64,000 nucleotides of DNA from Thalassospira sp. MCCC 1A01428 (GTDB lineage Bacteria > Pseudomonadota > Alphaproteobacteria > Rhodospirillales > Thalassospiraceae), in the NCBI RefSeq assembly GCF_002115825.1, contig NZ_JFJZ01000025.1:1-64000 (forward strand), in the 5' to 3' direction. Shown here one piece after another: positions 27,277-37,331 of this stretch. Position 1 is the stretch's first letter, and the number at the start of each line of letters is the position of its first letter. The notes under the pieces were generated by a model. It was not told where the DNA came from. It saw nothing but the letters and a program-made list of their open reading frames with translations, and ran no database searches. Both the position numbers and the translations under genes were made by a program.

Positions 27277-29553
27277 TTATGTGCCGTTCCCGGCATTCGG
27301 ATCGGAATCAGGCCCAGCTTTCCCCCCGCCACCGGAAACACCCGTGGCAGGATTATTCGAAATGGGAGAAGCTGGAGGTTTGGTTTGCAAAGCCAGACGA
27401 CGTTCAATCCGGGCCATTTGTTTAATGACCACCGGGCAATCATGTTCGTCGTAATAAAGTTCCTGGCAATGCAGGCAATAAAGGCATTCATTGGGGTCAA
27501 TATGCCCGTCAGGGTGAATGGCCTGAACCATGCATTCGACCGAACACCGCTGACAGGGCGACCCGCAATCGCGATAGCGTTTAAGCCAGTCATTTACCCG
27601 TAAACGCGCCGGAATGGCCAATGCTGCCCCCAACGGGCAAAGATAGCGGCAATAAAACCGTTCAACAAAAAGCCCGATCACCAGCAAGATGACGGCGTAA
27701 AGAACAAACGGCCAATCGCGGACAAAAGACAAAATAATCGCGGTTTTAAACGGTTCGATTTCGGCAATACGCTCGGCCTGGTCAAAGGCATGAAACGCCA
27801 CGCCAAACAACACCAGGAACGCGATGTATTTTAGCGGCCACAATCGTTGATGAACAGAAAACGGTATGGTCAGTTGCGGAATACGTATTGCTTTCGCAAG
27901 TTTGTTCAGTAATTCCTGCAATGCGCCAAACGGACACAGCCAGCCACAATAAGCCCCACGTCCCCAAAAAATCATCGCCGCCGCAACCGCAAACCACAAA
28001 ATGAAGATTATCGGGTCCATCAGGAAATAGCCCCAATCGAAACCGGAACCAAACGATGTTGCCACCGTTAACACATTGATGACGGACAGTTGGGCGTGGG
28101 CGTAATACCCAATCCAGATAACAGTAAACAACAGGAAGCCAACACGGATCCGCGCAGTTAGTTTGCGACGGCGAACGAACCAGTCCTGGAAAAAGAACAG
28201 CCCGGTTAACAGCAGCATCGCTGTAATCAGCACCGCTATATCAACAACCCGTCCTTTCCAAACCCGAACCCATAGCGCGTCACGGCCATCGTCGTCATCC
28301 GCGATGACGGTGTTTCCATTTGGTGTCGACGTCGCCATCGGTGCGGCAACAGGCTCGGATTTGGCGATCTTGCGCAGATATTTGACGGGTGGTGTATAAT
28401 CAAGCCCGACAATCGTGAAGATTTTATCCAGTGCACCCAATTGGCGCTGCACCAATAATTGCAAATGCCACGGTGCCGCCGGATCGAGTTTCACATCGCG
28501 CGGAACAACAAACAGGGAAACTTCGCTAAATTTTGGGGCACCCACCGCGGCAATATCACCCAACCGTTTATGATGGCGGTCCCGAAACCGGATACTGCTA
28601 TCCCCTTGATTAACCTGAATACGATCGAACACACCGCCCCGAACATAGCCGGAACCCTTAAACGAATATTCGCCGTTTGCCGCAATCAGGATTGCTTGCT
28701 GGTCCGGTTTCAACATTTTTTGCAGGTTTGAATATTCAGCATCGCCCAGAAGGCTGCGTCCAATCGTCGGGATAGAGACCAGTGCTGCATAAAGATCAAT
28801 AAACGTTGTATCGCCCGGAGGTGGCAGCGCCTTGCTGACGGCCCGGGGATCGGCATTACTTTCAAACGCCTGATTTATGTCATCCCGTGTGACGTTAAGC
28901 CGCCGTACAGACCCGTCACCCAACAAAGTTTGCCAGTCAACGATGGTGCTTTGGGTTGTATCAACGGCATATTGATCGGCAACACCCCCCGAAATACGCA
29001 AACCACCCAATTGCAAAGCCCGGGCAACCTTGATCGCGGACCGGCGCATTGAATCGTCAATCACCATAATGGTAACCGTTGCACCGCTTACAATATCGGA
29101 AGGCAACGCATCCTGAGTTCCGCTTTTGGCATATCCTGCCACGTCGAAACCCTTATAATTATCAATATAGTGGGTGATTTTACTTTCAGGAATTCCGACC
29201 AGAACAATCGGTTCCTTATGCGCGACCATACGGCCACCGGCAAGAACACCGTCAGCGGTAATCCCCAGCACAATATCGATTGGCTTTCCCGAATACCCAA
29301 TCGAATTGGCCCAGTCGCTATTGAGGAATAAATAACCCAATAAACGGCTGCCTTGAAAAACCGGCGCCACCGGGACATCATCCTGAATGGCCCCGACACT
29401 GTCTGCTTCAGGGAAAAAGTCGGTAAGGGTGATTTTATCAAGGTAAGTGGACAAACGTTCGGCATGTGCGCCGACACTGCACAATACCAAGATCAACCCC
29501 ACCAGAAAGGCACACGCCCTTCGTCCCCAAACTGTTCGGCAATATTCAGGCAC
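27277..29553 (-). CDS. nosR: NosR, membrane flavo/iron-sulfur protein of N2O reduction
   Basis: About 758 residues. A signal segment ([19 protein letters not shown]) is followed by a periplasmic FMN-binding domain with the flavinylation motif VSGATVT. Transmembrane helices follow, with two CxxxCP motifs ([23 protein letters not shown]) and two cytoplasmic cluster sites ([19 protein letters not shown]). It supports electron flow to NosZ and nosZ expression. The frame is open to a TTG at 29601, but the box at 29639-29652 would then put the transcript start at the start codon. The GTG at 29553, preceded by GGGGAA, fits better. Either is possible. Confidence 0.9.
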   Translation of the reverse strand: MPEYCRTVWGRRACAFLVGLILVLCSVGAHAERLSTYLDKITLTDFFPEADSVGAIQDDVPVAPVFQGSRLLGYLFLNSDWANSIGYSGKPIDIVLGITADGVLAGGRMVAHKEPIVLVGIPESKITHYIDNYKGFDVAGYAKSGTQDALPSDIVSGATVTIMVIDDSMRRSAIKVARALQLGGLRISGGVADQYAVDTTQSTIVDWQTLLGDGSVRRLNVTRDDINQAFESNADPRAVSKALPPPGDTTFIDLYAALVSIPTIGRSLLGDAEYSNLQKMLKPDQQAILIAANGEYSFKGSGYVRGGVFDRIQVNQGDSSIRFRDRHHKRLGDIAAVGAPKFSEVSLFVVPRDVKLDPAAPWHLQLLVQRQLGALDKIFTIVGLDYTPPVKYLRKIAKSEPVAAPMATSTPNGNTVIADDDDGRDALWVRVWKGRVVDIAVLITAMLLLTGLFFFQDWFVRRRKLTARIRVGFLLFTVIWIGYYAHAQLSVINVLTVATSFGSGFDWGYFLMDPIIFILWFAVAAAMIFWGRGAYCGWLCPFGALQELLNKLAKAIRIPQLTIPFSVHQRLWPLKYIAFLVLFGVAFHAFDQAERIAEIEPFKTAIILSFVRDWPFVLYAVILLVIGLFVERFYCRYLCPLGAALAIPARLRVNDWLKRYRDCGSPCQRCSVECMVQAIHPDGHIDPNECLYCLHCQELYYDEHDCPVVIKQMARIERRLALQTKPPASPISNNPATGVSGGGGKAGPDSDPNAGNGT

Positions 29554-29638
29554 GTTCCCAATTCCCCGCGTACGGGCGGTTTCAGATAAAACCGCGACCA
29601 ACGTGCGAAGAACCTATCCCTTTGAGCGCGCCCCTCAC

Positions 29639-29652
29639 TTGACTTTGGTCAT
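29639..29652. promoter_or_regulatory. NO-responsive Crp/Fnr-type box upstream of nosR
   Basis: TTGAC-TTTG-GTCAT, one mismatch from the dyad seen at dnrN and norC. Its centre at 29645.5 predicts a class II transcript start near 29604 for nosRZDFYLX. Confidence 0.6.
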
Positions 29653-29787
29653 TTTCTGTACGCGAGCTGGAATTGATCTAAAAGATAATTTGAAACAATA
29701 ACTTAATGAAAATGATGCCATAGAATTACGTCATCAGAACAAGGGGGGAATGGTCCCTTTATTAGCCAGGCTGCCCTTGCAGCAGCC

Positions 29788-30498
29788 CTATTCCGTTAAC
29801 GGCACGTCAGATTCATCAATTAGCGGGCTGGGCTTTGCCAAATTTTGCAGCGCGTCAAAATCGGCAATTTTTACATGCTGGGCGTCAATTTCAACGCCAT
29901 AGGGCCGGAGCCCACGAATAGCACGCGACAGGTTTTCAGGGGTCATCCCTAAAAAAGAAGCGATCTTGCGTTTTTCGATCGGCAAATCAAACTCGGCATT
30001 GCATCCTTCAATCTCATATTGATGCAGCAAATAATTTGCCAACCTTTCCAAAGAACTGCGCAATTTCAAATTTTTGGTGTTTTTAATTACTGTACGATAC
30101 CGTGCCGAAAGTTCCCGAACCACACTACGGGCAAAAGCACCATCCGCATCAAAGACCTTCCGCACATCGGACGACGGCAACAAAATCAACCGCGATTTTT
30201 CCAATGTTCGCGCCGACATAAGATAAGGGGCATCGTTAATTGTCGCCGCCAGAATAAAGGTCGCAATCGGTTCTACCGTTGCAATCGTGGTCTCATGACC
30301 GTTCCATGATGCAAATAATTCCACCCTGCCTTCCAAAACGACATGCAGAAAATCACTCATATCCCCCTCGGTGATCAGGTCAACCATTGGCGGAAAAGTC
30401 TGCACGTACGCACCATGCATCAAGTCCTCGAATCGTTCTTCCGACATCTCACGGAACAACTCAAGATCACGCAAATCAGGCACATCCGACGGGCGCAT
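29788..30498 (-). CDS. Crp/Fnr-family regulator near narK (Dnr/NarR-like)
   Basis: 236 residues: cyclic-nucleotide-binding-like sensor domain (residues 10-130) and C-terminal winged helix with IEKRKIASFLGMTPENLSRA. The recognition helix keeps Glu, Ser and Arg in the ENLSR positions that FNR uses to read TTGA half-sites. No N-terminal cysteine cluster is seen, so it is not an oxygen-sensing FNR of the classical type. A haem-based NO sensor (Dnr class) is the likely alternative. The ATG at 30498 follows GAAGGA. A perfect TTGAT-N4-ATCAA box lies only 21 bases upstream, suggesting autoregulation. Confidence 0.85.
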   Translation of the reverse strand: MRPSDVPDLRDLELFREMSEERFEDLMHGAYVQTFPPMVDLITEGDMSDFLHVVLEGRVELFASWNGHETTIATVEPIATFILAATINDAPYLMSARTLEKSRLILLPSSDVRKVFDADGAFARSVVRELSARYRTVIKNTKNLKLRSSLERLANYLLHQYEIEGCNAEFDLPIEKRKIASFLGMTPENLSRAIRGLRPYGVEIDAQHVKIADFDALQNLAKPSPLIDESDVPLTE

Positions 30499-30519
30499 GA
30501 TGTTTATCCTTCTTCTCAC

Positions 30520-30533
30520 TTGATAATTATCAA
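30520..30533. promoter_or_regulatory. Perfect FNR-type box before the Crp/Fnr gene
   Basis: TTGAT-AATT-ATCAA. Its centre is 28 bases from the ATG at 30498, too close for class II activation of that gene, so repression or autoregulation is more likely. Confidence 0.6.
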
Positions 30534-30654
30534 GCATAAACAAAAAATTACTCAACCAAGTAAGCAATAAATATTTACTTCAATACTGAATAATCAATAT
30601 TTATAATTATCACCTTTTGTGTCCACGATTATTTTACACGACTAAAATGATTTA

Positions 30655-30668
30655 TTGATTCTGATCAA
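30655..30668. promoter_or_regulatory. Perfect FNR-type box upstream of narK
   Basis: TTGAT-TCTG-ATCAA. Its centre is 87 bases before the narK ATG, giving a predicted class II start near 30703 and a leader of about 45 bases. This suggests anaerobic induction of narK-narK2-narGHJI. Confidence 0.7.
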
Positions 30669-30748
30669 GTTTTTGACCTCTCCCTGACGCATTACTGCAT
30701 TCCGAAAGGCGCACGGATATCGCGCCAACGGAAAAGAGAGGGACGAAA

Positions 30749-32131
30749 ATGTATGCTCTCAGCAAGGTAACCCGAACAGATCAGGCGCGAGCCCTGGGGT
30801 TAAGCACCTTTGCATTCACCACGTGTTTTGCTGTCTGGACTATTTTCTCCATTATTGGTGTCAAGATCAAAGGCGAACTTGGACTTACAGATACCCAATT
30901 TGGCCTGCTCGTCGCAACACCTGTGCTGACCGGGTCGATCAGCCGGATTTTTCTCGGCATCTGGACTGAGCAGTTCGGCGGGCGAATTATTTTTCCGCTG
31001 CAAATGCTGATAACCGCAATTGCCGTGTGGTTACTTACCTCGGTTCACAGCTATCCGGTATTCCTGCTAGCCGCCCTTGGACTGGGTCTGGCGGGCGGGT
31101 CCTTTATTGTTGGCGTGGCCTATGTATCACGCTGGTTTGAAAAGGATCGCCAGGGAACGGCGCTTGGCATTTTCGGGGCTGGCAATGTCGGTGCCGCCGT
31201 TACCAATTTTGCCGCCCCCTTTCTTGTTGTTGCGTTGGGTTGGCAGGGTACGGCCAAGGTATATGCCATCGTACTGGCAATCATCGCGGTGCTTTTTTTC
31301 GTGTTTGCCAAAACAGACCCGGTACATCTGGAACGCAAACGCTCCGGTGAAGGTCCAGTATCGACCAGTGCCCAACTCGCCCCTCTAAAGAACATGCAGG
31401 TGTGGCGTTTTTCAATCTATTACTTCTTCGTTTTCGGCGGCTTTGTGGCGCTGGCATCGTTTCTGCCACGCTATTATGTCGGGGCATATGGCCTTGAGCT
31501 GACAACAGCGGGTGTATTTGCCGGTCTTTATTCCTTGCCGGGGTCAATCTTCCGGGCATTAGGCGGCTGGATGTCAGACAAATGGGGCGCACGCGCCGTG
31601 ATGTATCTGACCTTCATCGTCTCGCTAATCTGCCTGTTTTTCCTAAGTTACCCGACGACAGCCTATACCATTTCAGGCATTCACGGACCGATCTCGTTTA
31701 ATTTCGGGGTATCGCTGCACGTTTTTGTCGCCCTTACCATTGCGCTTGGTTTTGTCATGAGTTTGGGTAAAGCCGCCGTTTACAAACATATACCGGTTTA
31801 TTACCCGCACCATGTCGGCGCGGTGGGTGGCCTGGTTGGTATGATTGGCGGACTGGGTGGTTTTTTCCTGCCCGTCGCCTTTGGGATGCTGCTGGATGCA
31901 ACCGGGGTCTGGACCGCGCCCTTCATGCTGTTATTTGCCATCGTCGCAATTTCAACGGTGTGGATGCATGTCGTGATCCGCAAAATGGAACACCGTCGCC
32001 ATCCGGCCCTTGCCGACGAAAGATACCTTTCCGATTTGCCCGACCATCCCCTGGGCGCTCCAACATCGCGTGCCAAAACGATGTCTGACACCACTGGTGT
32101 GAACACCACCGGTCGGCCAACTGCACGCTAA
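30749..32131 (+). CDS. narK: NarK1-type nitrate/proton symporter
   Basis: 460 residues, 12 predicted transmembrane helices, major facilitator superfamily, nitrate/nitrite porter family. Helix motifs include LGLAGGSFIVGVAYVSRWF and GIFGAGNVGAAVTNFAAPFL (nitrate signature 1 region). VGGLVGMIGGLGGFFLPVAF is signature 2. The C-terminal 40 residues are cytoplasmic. As first gene of the nar operon and of the type I form, it probably imports nitrate to start respiration. GAGAGG precedes the ATG. It is 12 bases from narK2. Confidence 0.9.
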   Translation: MYALSKVTRTDQARALGLSTFAFTTCFAVWTIFSIIGVKIKGELGLTDTQFGLLVATPVLTGSISRIFLGIWTEQFGGRIIFPLQMLITAIAVWLLTSVHSYPVFLLAALGLGLAGGSFIVGVAYVSRWFEKDRQGTALGIFGAGNVGAAVTNFAAPFLVVALGWQGTAKVYAIVLAIIAVLFFVFAKTDPVHLERKRSGEGPVSTSAQLAPLKNMQVWRFSIYYFFVFGGFVALASFLPRYYVGAYGLELTTAGVFAGLYSLPGSIFRALGGWMSDKWGARAVMYLTFIVSLICLFFLSYPTTAYTISGIHGPISFNFGVSLHVFVALTIALGFVMSLGKAAVYKHIPVYYPHHVGAVGGLVGMIGGLGGFFLPVAFGMLLDATGVWTAPFMLLFAIVAISTVWMHVVIRKMEHRRHPALADERYLSDLPDHPLGAPTSRAKTMSDTTGVNTTGRPTAR

Positions 32132-32143
32132 AGGAAACTTGTC

Positions 32144-33529
32144 ATGAATGTTCAAACTCGCCAAAATCGCTATATCCTTACCGATTGGCGCCCGGAAGAT
32201 AACAGGTTTTGGGACACAACCGGGGCCTCTGTTGCGTCCCGCAATCTCTGGATTTCCATTCCGTGCCTGCTGCTGGCCTTTTCTGTCTGGATGGTGTGGT
32301 CGGTGGTGGTGGCAAAATTGCCCGCCATCGGATTTAACTACACTACGGGCGAATTATTCTGGCTGGCGGCTTTGCCTGGTTTGTCTGGTGCAACCCTGCG
32401 CATTTTTTACAGCTTCATGGTGCCAATTTTCGGTGGCCGTTTGTGGACAACCCTGTCAACCGCATCACTTTTGCTCCCCGCTATTGGCATCGGCTTTGCC
32501 GTACAAACCCCGGATACACCCTATTATATCTTTTTGATATTGGCCCTGCTTTGCGGGCTGGGGGGCGGAAATTTTGCCTCATCAATGGCGAATATTGCCT
32601 TTTTCTACCCTAAAAAAAGCAAAGGGAATGCCCTGGCCTTAAATGCCGGATTGGGCAATCTGGGCGTATCGGTCATGCAATTTGCCGTGCCAATGGCAAT
32701 TACCACCAGTGTGTTTGGTGTACTGGGCGGCGACGGGCAAACGCTTTCTGATGGCGGGCAGTTGTGGGTGCAAAATGCCGGTTTTATCTGGGTACCATTT
32801 TTGATCATCGGTTCTATCGCCGCCTGGTTTGGCATGAATGATATTGCCGACGCCAAAGCCAGCTTCAAGGAACAGTCGGTTATCCTCAAACGCCGTCATA
32901 ACTGGATCATGTGCATCCTTTATACGGGTACTTTTGGCTCGTTCATCGGGTATTCCGCCGGTTTCCCGCTTCTGATGAAAACCCAGTTCCCCAGTGTTGA
33001 TGTTTTGGCATTTGCCTTTCTTGGCCCGCTTGTCGGGGCTCTGTCACGCGCGGCCACCGGCTGGATCTCGGATCGCTTTGGCGGCGGGCGTGTCACCTTG
33101 TGGACGTTTATCGCAATGATCGCCGCTGTCATCGGTGTTTTGCATTACCTGCCTTCGGGCAATGTACCGGGTGACTTCTGGGGCTTTTTCACATGCTTCA
33201 TGGCGCTGTTTTTCCTGACCGGCGTTGGCAATGCGTCCACCTTTCAAATGATCCCGTCAATTATGCGTCAGGAAGTGCCGCGTTTGATGCCCACGCTTGA
33301 CGGTGCGGCAACCCTCAAACAGGCCGAACGCGAAAGTGCTGCGATTATCGCCTTCACCTCTGCGATTGCCGCATACGGCGCATTCTTCATTCCCAAAGCC
33401 TATGGCACGTCAATCGGGCTTACCGGTGGCCCCGAAGCCGCCCTTTGGTTGTTTGCCGCCTTTTATGCGGTTTGCGTGGTCATTACCTGGGCTTGCTATG
33501 CCCGCAAAGGGGCAAAGGTTCCCTGCTAA
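32144..33529 (+). CDS. narK2: NarK2-type nitrate/nitrite antiporter
   Basis: 461 residues, 12 predicted helices, the second nitrate/nitrite porter. GGNFASSMANIAFFYPKKSK followed by GNALALNAGLGNLGVSVMQF is typical of type II NarK proteins that exchange nitrate for nitrite. Separate narK1 and narK2 genes in tandem correspond to the two halves of the fused NarK of Paracoccus. AAGGAAA precedes the ATG. Followed by narG after 64 bases. Confidence 0.9.
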   Translation: MNVQTRQNRYILTDWRPEDNRFWDTTGASVASRNLWISIPCLLLAFSVWMVWSVVVAKLPAIGFNYTTGELFWLAALPGLSGATLRIFYSFMVPIFGGRLWTTLSTASLLLPAIGIGFAVQTPDTPYYIFLILALLCGLGGGNFASSMANIAFFYPKKSKGNALALNAGLGNLGVSVMQFAVPMAITTSVFGVLGGDGQTLSDGGQLWVQNAGFIWVPFLIIGSIAAWFGMNDIADAKASFKEQSVILKRRHNWIMCILYTGTFGSFIGYSAGFPLLMKTQFPSVDVLAFAFLGPLVGALSRAATGWISDRFGGGRVTLWTFIAMIAAVIGVLHYLPSGNVPGDFWGFFTCFMALFFLTGVGNASTFQMIPSIMRQEVPRLMPTLDGAATLKQAERESAAIIAFTSAIAAYGAFFIPKAYGTSIGLTGGPEAALWLFAAFYAVCVVITWACYARKGAKVPC

Positions 33530-33572
33530 GTCCCCGCTGGCAAGTCCCGCCTTGCTACGCCCCTGCCTTCAG

Positions 33573-33586
33573 GAGAGAGAGAGAGA
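33573..33586 (+). repeat. (GA)7 dinucleotide repeat in the narG ribosome-binding region
   Basis: Seven GA units directly follow AG and end seven bases before the narG ATG, so the Shine-Dalgarno sequence is part of a simple repeat. A change in repeat number would move or remove the best AGGAG match relative to the start. Confidence 0.75.
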
Positions 33587-33593
33587 AAGAAAA

Positions 33594-36500
33594 ATGAGCC
33601 ATCTGCTCGACAGACTGAACTTTTTTCAGTCCAAAGAACTGGAAACATTTGCCAATGGTCACGGTCAGGTCACACGTGAAAACCGTGATTGGGAAGATAC
33701 CTATCGTAATCGCTGGCGCCACGATAAAATTGTTCGTTCGACACACGGGGTAAATTGTACCGGGTCGTGTTCCTGGAAAATCTATGTCAAATCCGGCATT
33801 GTTACCTGGGAAACCCAGCAAACCGATTATCCGCGCACACGACCCGACCTTCCCAACCATGAACCGCGCGGCTGTGCACGTGGTGCCAGCTATAGCTGGT
33901 ATCTATATTCGGCAAACCGGGTGAAACACCCCCTTATTCGCAGCAGGCTTTTGCGGGCCTGGCGCAAAATGCGTCAGTCCATGAATGCCACCGATGCCTG
34001 GACGGCCTTACAGAACGATCCAATCTTGCGCGCATCCTATGTTAAAATGCGCGGCAAGGGCGGGCTGGTGCGTGCCACATGGGATGAAGCCACCGAAATC
34101 ATCGCCGCTGCCAACGCCTATACCACCAAAAAATATGGCCCGGACCGCGTATTTGGCTTTTCGCCCATTCCGGCGATGTCGATGGTGTCCTATGCTGCGG
34201 GTTCGCGCTATCTGTCGCTGCTTGGCGGCGTATGCATGAGCTTTTATGACTGGTATTGCGACCTGCCACCTGCCAGCCCGATGACATGGGGCGAACAAAC
34301 CGACGTTCCTGAAAGTGCTGACTGGTATAATGCCGGCTTTTTATTGCTGTGGGGTTCAAACGTTCCACAAACCCGAACACCCGATGCCCATTTCTATACC
34401 GAAGCCCGCTATCGTGGTGCAAAATCAGCCGTCATTTGCCCGGACTATTCCGAAGCCGCCAAATTTGGCGATATATGGCTGGCCCCTAAACAGGGGACCG
34501 ACAGTGCCCTGTCGATGGCAATGGGACATGTCATTCTGCGCGAATTTCATCTGGACCGGCAGGCAGACTATTTTGAGGATTATTGCCGCCGCTATAGCGA
34601 TATGCCAATGCTGGTTCGCCTGGAAGAAAAAGACGGCAAACTAATCGCCGGGCGTTTTTTACGTGCCGATGACCTGGCAGACAAGGCCGGTGCCACCAAT
34701 AACCCGGAATGGAAAACACTGGCCCTTGACCAGGTTTCGGGCAACATTGTCGCCCCCAACGGCTCGATTGGTTTTCGCTGGGGCGAAGACGGCAACTGGA
34801 ACCTGGAAGACCGGGCTGGCACAAACAAGACCGAGCTGAAAATGTCCCTGATCCTGGAACAGGATCATGATGAGGTTGTTGCGGTTGATTTCCCCTATTT
34901 CGGCGGGGCCGCCAGTGACAGCTTTGTCAAATGTGAACATCCCGATATACTTACCCGTAATATTCCGGTCAAAAACATTGAGCTTGCCGATGGCACGGCA
35001 AAAGTCACCACAGTATTTGATCTGTTTTGCGCCAATTATGGCCTTGATCGCGGGCTGGGCGGCGCATGGGTTGCCAAAAGCTATGATGACGATGTGCCCT
35101 ATACCCCGGCATGGGCCGAAAAAATCACCGGCGTTCCAGCCGCAAAAATTACCATGGTCGCCCGCGAATTTGCCCTGAATGCGGAAAAAACCCGTGGCAA
35201 ATCGATGGTCATTCTGGGGGCCGGGCTGAACCACTGGTACCACATGGACATGAACTATCGCGGCATCATCAACATGCTGGTGATGTGCGGCTGCGTCGGG
35301 CAATCTGGCGGCGGTTGGAGCCACTATGTCGGCCAGGAAAAACTGCGCCCGCAAACCGGCTGGCAACCGCTGGCCTTTGGCCTGGACTGGTCCCGCCCAC
35401 CGCGTCATATGAATGCGACATCCGCGTGGTATGCCCATACCGACCAATGGCGTTATGAAACCCTTAAGGCCGATAAAATCCTGTCCCCCACGGCCCCTGC
35501 AGGTGATTGGGATGTCAGCCTGATTGACTATAACATCCGGGCCGAACGCATGGGCTGGCTGCCTTCAGCCCCGCAATTGCGGACCAATCCGCTTGATGTT
35601 GCAAAATCAGCAAAAGCCACAGGTTTGGACGTTAAGGACTACATCGTCCAAAATCTGAAATCGGGTGATTTGCAAATGTCTTGCGAAGATCCTGACGCCC
35701 CTGAAAACTGGCCGCGCAACCTGTTTGTCTGGCGTTCGAACCTTTTGGGGTCTTCAGGCAAAGGGCACGAATATTTCCTTAAGCACCTTTTGGGCACCGA
35801 TCACGGTGTTCTGGGCAAAGACCTGGGCCAGGAAGGCAACGTTGAAACCAAAGAAGCCGTTTGGCACGACAAAGCCCCGGAAGGCAAACTTGACCTTCTG
35901 GTCTGCATTGATTTTCGCATGTCTACCACGGCGGTTTATTCCGATATCGTCCTGCCAACGGCAAGTTGGTACGAAAAGAATGACCTGAATACATCGGATA
36001 TGCATCCGTTTATCCATCCGCTTCAGGCGGCAGTTGACCCGGCCTATGAGTCCAAATCCGACTGGGAAATTTTTAAATCCATTGCTAAAAAGTTTTCCGA
36101 GGTTGCGCCGCAAATTCTCGGTGTTGAAACCGATGTCGTTGCTTTGCCGATCCTGCATGATACCCCGGCAGAAATTGCGCAAGACCAGGTTCGCGACTGG
36201 AAAAAAGGCGAATGCGACCTTATTCCAGGCAAAACCGCGCCCAACTATATTACCGTGGAACGCAATTATCCGGCCCTTTACGACCAGTTTGTCGCAGTCG
36301 GCCCGTTACTTGACAAAATGGGTAACGGCGGCAAAGGCATTTCGTGGCCAACCAAACCCGAAATACAGCATCTGCGGGACCTTAACGGCGAATGGACAGA
36401 AGGCCCGGCCAAAGGTTGCGCCAAAATCGTCACCGATATTGACGCCACCGAAGTCATCCTGATGCTGGCCCCGGAAACCAACGGCGAAGTTGCGATCAAG

Positions 36501-37331
36501 GCCTGGGAAGCGCTGGGCAAGTTTACCGGGCGTGATCACACCCATCTGGCGCGATCCAAGGAAGACGAAAAAATACGCTTCCGCGATATTGCCGCCCAGC
36601 CGCGCAAAATCATCTCGTCGCCGACATGGTCAGGCATCGAAAGTGACGAAGTTTGCTATAACGCCGGATACACCAATGTTCATGAACTGATCCCGTGGCG
36701 GACCCTGACAGGTCGTCAGCAGCTTTATCAGGATCACTTGTGGATGCGGGCCTTTGGCGAGGGCTTGTGCTGTTATCGGCCTCCGGTCGATCTTAAAACC
36801 ATAACGCAGGAAGTTAATTCCGACGCGCGCGACGGACAACCCCATGTGGTGTTAAACTTTATTACCCCACACCAGAAATGGGGCATTCACTCCACCTATT
36901 CCGACAACCTTTTGATGCTGACCCTCAATCGCGGCGGTCCGGTCGTATGGATCAGTGAAACCGATGCAAAAACGGCGGGTATTGTCGATAACGACTGGGT
37001 GGAAGTTTACAATGTGAACGGCGCACTTACAGCACGCGCCGTGGTGTCACAGCGCATCAAGGACGGCACGTTGTTCATGTATCACGCGCAAGAAAAAATT
37101 GTGAACACACCGGGTTCGGAAAAAACCGGCAAACGTGGTGGCATTCATAATTCAGTGACCCGCACAACCCTTAAACCCACCCATATGATCGGCGGTTATG
37201 CCCATCAAAGTTACGGTTTTAACTATTACGGCACCGTTGGTTCCAACCGCGACGAATTTGTCATCGTTCGCAAAATGAACCGTGTGGACTGGCTCGACCA
37301 GCCCGCCGCCATCGAGGAGGCAGCACAATGA
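33594..37331 (+). CDS. narG: NarG, respiratory nitrate reductase alpha subunit
   Basis: 1,245 residues, full length. The N-terminus keeps the vestigial export sequence common to NarG (SHLLDRLNFFQSKELETFAN). The FS0 cluster motif STHGVNCTGSCSWKIYVKSG follows at about residue 49. The molybdopterin oxidoreductase domains span the rest, with the dinucleotide-binding domain at the C-terminus (LMLTLNRGGPVVWISE). It reduces nitrate to nitrite in the cytoplasm with bis-MGD molybdenum cofactor. The ATG at 33594 is chosen. The frame is open upstream but overlaps narK2. It overlaps narH by four bases. Confidence 0.96.
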   Translation: MSHLLDRLNFFQSKELETFANGHGQVTRENRDWEDTYRNRWRHDKIVRSTHGVNCTGSCSWKIYVKSGIVTWETQQTDYPRTRPDLPNHEPRGCARGASYSWYLYSANRVKHPLIRSRLLRAWRKMRQSMNATDAWTALQNDPILRASYVKMRGKGGLVRATWDEATEIIAAANAYTTKKYGPDRVFGFSPIPAMSMVSYAAGSRYLSLLGGVCMSFYDWYCDLPPASPMTWGEQTDVPESADWYNAGFLLLWGSNVPQTRTPDAHFYTEARYRGAKSAVICPDYSEAAKFGDIWLAPKQGTDSALSMAMGHVILREFHLDRQADYFEDYCRRYSDMPMLVRLEEKDGKLIAGRFLRADDLADKAGATNNPEWKTLALDQVSGNIVAPNGSIGFRWGEDGNWNLEDRAGTNKTELKMSLILEQDHDEVVAVDFPYFGGAASDSFVKCEHPDILTRNIPVKNIELADGTAKVTTVFDLFCANYGLDRGLGGAWVAKSYDDDVPYTPAWAEKITGVPAAKITMVAREFALNAEKTRGKSMVILGAGLNHWYHMDMNYRGIINMLVMCGCVGQSGGGWSHYVGQEKLRPQTGWQPLAFGLDWSRPPRHMNATSAWYAHTDQWRYETLKADKILSPTAPAGDWDVSLIDYNIRAERMGWLPSAPQLRTNPLDVAKSAKATGLDVKDYIVQNLKSGDLQMSCEDPDAPENWPRNLFVWRSNLLGSSGKGHEYFLKHLLGTDHGVLGKDLGQEGNVETKEAVWHDKAPEGKLDLLVCIDFRMSTTAVYSDIVLPTASWYEKNDLNTSDMHPFIHPLQAAVDPAYESKSDWEIFKSIAKKFSEVAPQILGVETDVVALPILHDTPAEIAQDQVRDWKKGECDLIPGKTAPNYITVERNYPALYDQFVAVGPLLDKMGNGGKGISWPTKPEIQHLRDLNGEWTEGPAKGCAKIVTDIDATEVILMLAPETNGEVAIKAWEALGKFTGRDHTHLARSKEDEKIRFRDIAAQPRKIISSPTWSGIESDEVCYNAGYTNVHELIPWRTLTGRQQLYQDHLWMRAFGEGLCCYRPPVDLKTITQEVNSDARDGQPHVVLNFITPHQKWGIHSTYSDNLLMLTLNRGGPVVWISETDAKTAGIVDNDWVEVYNVNGALTARAVVSQRIKDGTLFMYHAQEKIVNTPGSEKTGKRGGIHNSVTRTTLKPTHMIGGYAHQSYGFNYYGTVGSNRDEFVIVRKMNRVDWLDQPAAIEEAAQ

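Noticed and set aside
33297..33593. N-terminal extension of NarG by 99 codons
   Set aside because: It overlaps the end of narK2 and lacks NarG similarity. The ATG at 33594 gives the family-typical start.
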